Positions 6,913 through 8,396 of a DNA stretch of 8,396 nucleotides are shown piece after piece (position 1 is the first letter of the stretch; the number at the start of each line of letters is the position of its first letter). The stretch spans positions 1 to 8,396 of the forward strand of contig DAOVRI010000071.1 of the NCBI GenBank assembly GCA_030628245.1, in the 5' to 3' direction. The position numbers and the translations under genes are program-made. The notes under the pieces were generated by a model, which was not told the origin of the DNA, made no database searches, and worked only from the letters and a program-made list of their open reading frames with translations. The stretch comes from Dehalococcoidales bacterium. Lineage in GTDB: Bacteria > Chloroflexota > Dehalococcoidia > Dehalococcoidales > RBG-16-60-22.

Positions 6913-6987
6913 CTATTTCTTCTTGCCCTCTCCCTTTTTGCCCTTCTGCTTGGGTTTCTTGACGTTTTTTCTGCCTTTAGTGCCCAT
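6913..6987 (-). CDS. 24-residue lysine-rich basic peptide
   Basis: A very short reading frame, ATG at 6987 to TAG at 6913, encoding MGTKGRKNVKKPKQ followed by a Gly/Lys-rich tail ending KKK. Eleven lysines and one arginine among 24 residues, one acidic residue, no hydrophobic segment. GGGAGG (6994-6999) lies 6 nt before the ATG, a near-ideal ribosome binding site that serves no other start. The frame overlaps the last 11 nt of the nuclease-like gene in another frame, so the two are probably co-transcribed and coupled. I recall similar tiny lysine-rich proteins with a KNVKKPK-like core annotated as hypothetical in bacterial genomes, but cannot confirm this. A nucleic-acid- or ribosome-binding role is only a guess from charge. 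Confidence 0.6.
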   Translation of the reverse strand: MGTKGRKNVKKPKQKGKKGEGKKK

Positions 6988-7774
6988 TATTGGCCTCCCG
7001 CTTATTTTCTTCTATATTATTTTTCTTAGGAGTAGCTGCTCTTTTTTGTTTTTTTACTGGTAAGGATATTTTAACTTTCTCCATTTCACCCAGTGCTGCT
7101 TCGTTTAACATATGCCGAACGGCTCCTACAATTTCTTCGGGAGTAACGGTAACACCTGTTGCTTTCCGTATCTCACGGCGGATTGAATTCAGCGATTGCT
7201 CTGAGAGGACAATCTTAAGGACATTCTTTGCTGTTAGAACGTTTCTCTTTTCCCATAATAGTGTTAATCCGTCTTTTTTAATGTTCTTATAGCCAACAAG
7301 ATTGAATTTTTCATCTAGTTTTGTCAATTCATCTGTAAGTAAATCCCAAGAATCAACGAGTTTTGTCTGAGGTGGCTGTCCAAAGGAAATATGATAAAGT
7401 TTCCATTCTTTTCCATTGGTTAACAATACCCATTCGCATCCCATATTTATACCATAGGATGATACTTGTTTAAGATGTTTTGCCATAAGGTCTATATTTA
7501 CCCTTTTTAATTCAACAAGCATTATAGGTACAGATGACTCTTTAGTATCTAGCTGAATAGCGAAGTCGCAATACTCTGTATCACCGACTCCATGAACCGC
7601 GTGTTCACGTGATATGTGTTTTAAGGCATCATATCCCATAACTGAGTCGAATATACGCTCTACACGTCGGCGTGTTTCAGCTTCATTCCCATCTGCTTTT
7701 GCAACTGCTTCTATCATACCTCTGGCATTTAATAGAGCTTTCCTTCTTTCTTTATCCAATTTTTGCTTTACCAT
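6977..7774 (-). CDS. Stand-alone HsdR N-terminal-like (PD-(D/E)XK) protein
   Basis: A 265-residue protein resembling the nuclease domain at the N-terminus of type I restriction HsdR subunits (HSDR_N type), but without the helicase part. The candidate active site is Asp70 (YCDFAIQ), Glu88 and Lys90 (LVELKR), giving D-x17-ELK. It is followed by HLKQVSSYG with Gln103 and by the strand WVLLTNGKEWKLYH (115-128), both usual in this family. The C-terminal 40 residues are lysine-rich and look disordered. ATG at 7774 has GGAGG 7 nt upstream. No methylase or specificity subunit lies nearby, so a complete restriction system is not supported. The gene is visibly more AT-rich than its neighbours, which suggests later acquisition. 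Stand-alone proteins of this type are widespread and mostly uncharacterised. Confidence 0.75.
   Translation of the reverse strand: MVKQKLDKERRKALLNARGMIEAVAKADGNEAETRRRVERIFDSVMGYDALKHISREHAVHGVGDTEYCDFAIQLDTKESSVPIMLVELKRVNIDLMAKHLKQVSSYGINMGCEWVLLTNGKEWKLYHISFGQPPQTKLVDSWDLLTDELTKLDEKFNLVGYKNIKKDGLTLLWEKRNVLTAKNVLKIVLSEQSLNSIRREIRKATGVTVTPEEIVGAVRHMLNEAALGEMEKVKISLPVKKQKRAATPKKNNIEENKREANNGH
6994..6999 (-). promoter_or_regulatory. Shine-Dalgarno of the 24-residue basic peptide
   Basis: GGGAGG, 6 nt upstream of the ATG at 6987. It lies inside the end of the overlapping nuclease-like gene and is the strongest evidence that the tiny frame is translated. Confidence 0.6.
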
Positions 7775-7798
7775 GATTTGTCCTCCTTTTCCCTAATT

Positions 7799-7827
7799 AA
7801 TATATTAAGGGGTGTTGAGGTCGTAAA
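7799..7827 (-). promoter_or_regulatory. Candidate promoter of the HsdR-N-like gene
   Basis: TTTACG (7822-7827) and TATATT (7799-7804), 17 bp apart; 4/6 and 5/6 matches to sigma-70 consensus. Transcription would begin near 7792, just ahead of the Shine-Dalgarno at 7782-7786. An inverted repeat GGGTGT/ACACCC (7810-7815 and 7836-7841) brackets the -35 and could be an operator or a weak hairpin. Confidence 0.4.
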
Positions 7828-7850
7828 ATCATGTTACACCCACTTCATCC

Positions 7851-8396
7851 TCAGTTACCAGCGTTACGCCTCGTTACCTTCTGGCCCACCGGGCAGTCGC
7901 GCAGGCAGGTGCCGATGAAAGTACAGCCGAACATTCCCTCGGTGGTGGACATATTTATACATTTAAACCGTTCGAAGCTGACCGGGCTATCGATGAATAT
8001 CGCATCGAGGTCGGCGTCCGGACGCAGCTTCAAAGCTCCATTGGCGCATTTCTGCTGGCATTTTGGGCCGGCCTCGCCGCCGCATTTACCTCTCATGCAG
8101 ACCTTCTCCGTCAAAAGGGGGTCGGGTTCCAGCTCGGCCTCGGTGATGATGGAGACATACCTTACGCGCGGGCCGTACTGCGGCGTGATTACCAGCCCGC
8201 TGAAGCCGAACTCTCCCAGTCCGGCGCGGACGGCCGCGTGGCGCTGCGAGAAAAAGCCCAGCGGCGCCGCCATGACCGGGTGTCCCAGACCGGTGTGCTG
8301 GGTATTGGGGGTGGGCAGCGTCCGCAAGCCCCAGCCCGTTTCCAGTCGGTTGGCCAGCCTGGTAGCGATGATGTTGAGCATCATGTCCTGCGTGTA
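7851..8396 (-). CDS. QueG/reductive-dehalogenase-like iron-sulphur protein (C-terminal part)
   Basis: The frame is open to the right edge, so the true start lies outside; the 8384 ATG is internal or doubtful. Numbering from that ATG, AAPLGFFSQRHAAVRAGLGEFG (39-60) and GLVITPQYGPRVRY (63-76) match the segment that epoxyqueuosine reductase (QueG) and reductive dehalogenases share before their Fe-S clusters. Eight cysteines follow, but not in ferredoxin CxxCxxCxxxCP order: Cys96-x4-Cys101-x7-Cys109-x3-Cys113, then Cys142-x11-Cys154-x5-Cys160-x3-Cys164-Pro. It therefore probably binds two [4Fe-4S] clusters in an unusual way. It is short after the clusters, ending 13 residues past the last cysteine, with no HEAT-repeat tail of QueG. 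Cobalamin binding cannot be judged because that region is off the window. I would not call it queG. Confidence 0.65.
   Translation of the reverse strand, partial: YTQDMMLNIIATRLANRLETGWGLRTLPTPNTQHTGLGHPVMAAPLGFFSQRHAAVRAGLGEFGFSGLVITPQYGPRVRYVSIITEAELEPDPLLTEKVCMRGKCGGEAGPKCQQKCANGALKLRPDADLDAIFIDSPVSFERFKCINMSTTEGMFGCTFIGTCLRDCPVGQKVTRRNAGN

Noticed and set aside
6977..7774. A type I restriction system.
   Set aside because: Only an HsdR-N-like domain is present; there is no helicase domain, methylase or specificity gene in the window.
1..8396. tRNA, rRNA, CRISPR array, integrase or attachment site.
   Set aside because: No cloverleaf, rRNA-like block, regularly spaced repeat or recombinase gene was seen on either strand.

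Overview
All the genes I can support lie on the minus strand, so the window reads biologically from right (8396) to left (1). It looks like a chromosomal segment of an anaerobic, fairly GC-rich bacterium. An IspH of the non-mevalonate isoprenoid pathway argues against an archaeon. A ferredoxin-fused EtfA behind an acyl-CoA dehydrogenase and EtfB, plus a QueG/reductive-dehalogenase-like Fe-S protein, suggest anaerobic life. A Chloroflexota (Dehalococcoidia-like) host is my best guess, but that is an inference from gene content and not something the sequence proves.

Right end (7851-8396): the C-terminal part of a QueG/RdhA-like iron-sulphur protein that runs off the window. Next (6913-7787) comes a visibly AT-rich insert: a stand-alone HsdR-N-like PD-(D/E)XK protein with its own candidate promoter and a strong Shine-Dalgarno, followed in an overlapping frame by a 24-residue, half-basic peptide gene that also has a strong Shine-Dalgarno. 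The next gap (6742-6912) is filled by a roughly 95-bp MITE-like element with near-perfect terminal inverted repeats and two perfect internal hairpins.

Middle (2152-6741): a tight run of five genes with overlaps or gaps of at most 19 nt: a HAS-barrel-like protein, a HerA/DUF87 ATPase, a patatin-like (RssA-type) phospholipase, a PlsC-type acyltransferase and IspH. The first two overlap by ATGA and probably form one functional unit. The patatin and PlsC genes suggest phospholipid turnover and re-acylation, and IspH makes isoprenoid precursors.

Left end (1-2155): a near-consensus sigma-70 promoter (TTGACG-18-TATAAT), whose -35 box contains the ispH stop codon, drives an acyl-CoA dehydrogenase (TTG start), etfB (ATGA overlap) and the start of a ferredoxin-fused etfA. 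Together these could form an acyl-CoA dehydrogenase/Etf complex linking CoA-thioester redox chemistry to NAD(H) and ferredoxin.

No tRNA, rRNA, CRISPR array, integrase or transposase gene is visible. I found no clear new multi-gene system. The most worthwhile leads are the nuclease-less HAS-barrel/HerA pair, the basic micro-peptide, the odd cysteine spacing of the right-end Fe-S protein and an out-of-frame 16-bp tandem duplication inside herA.
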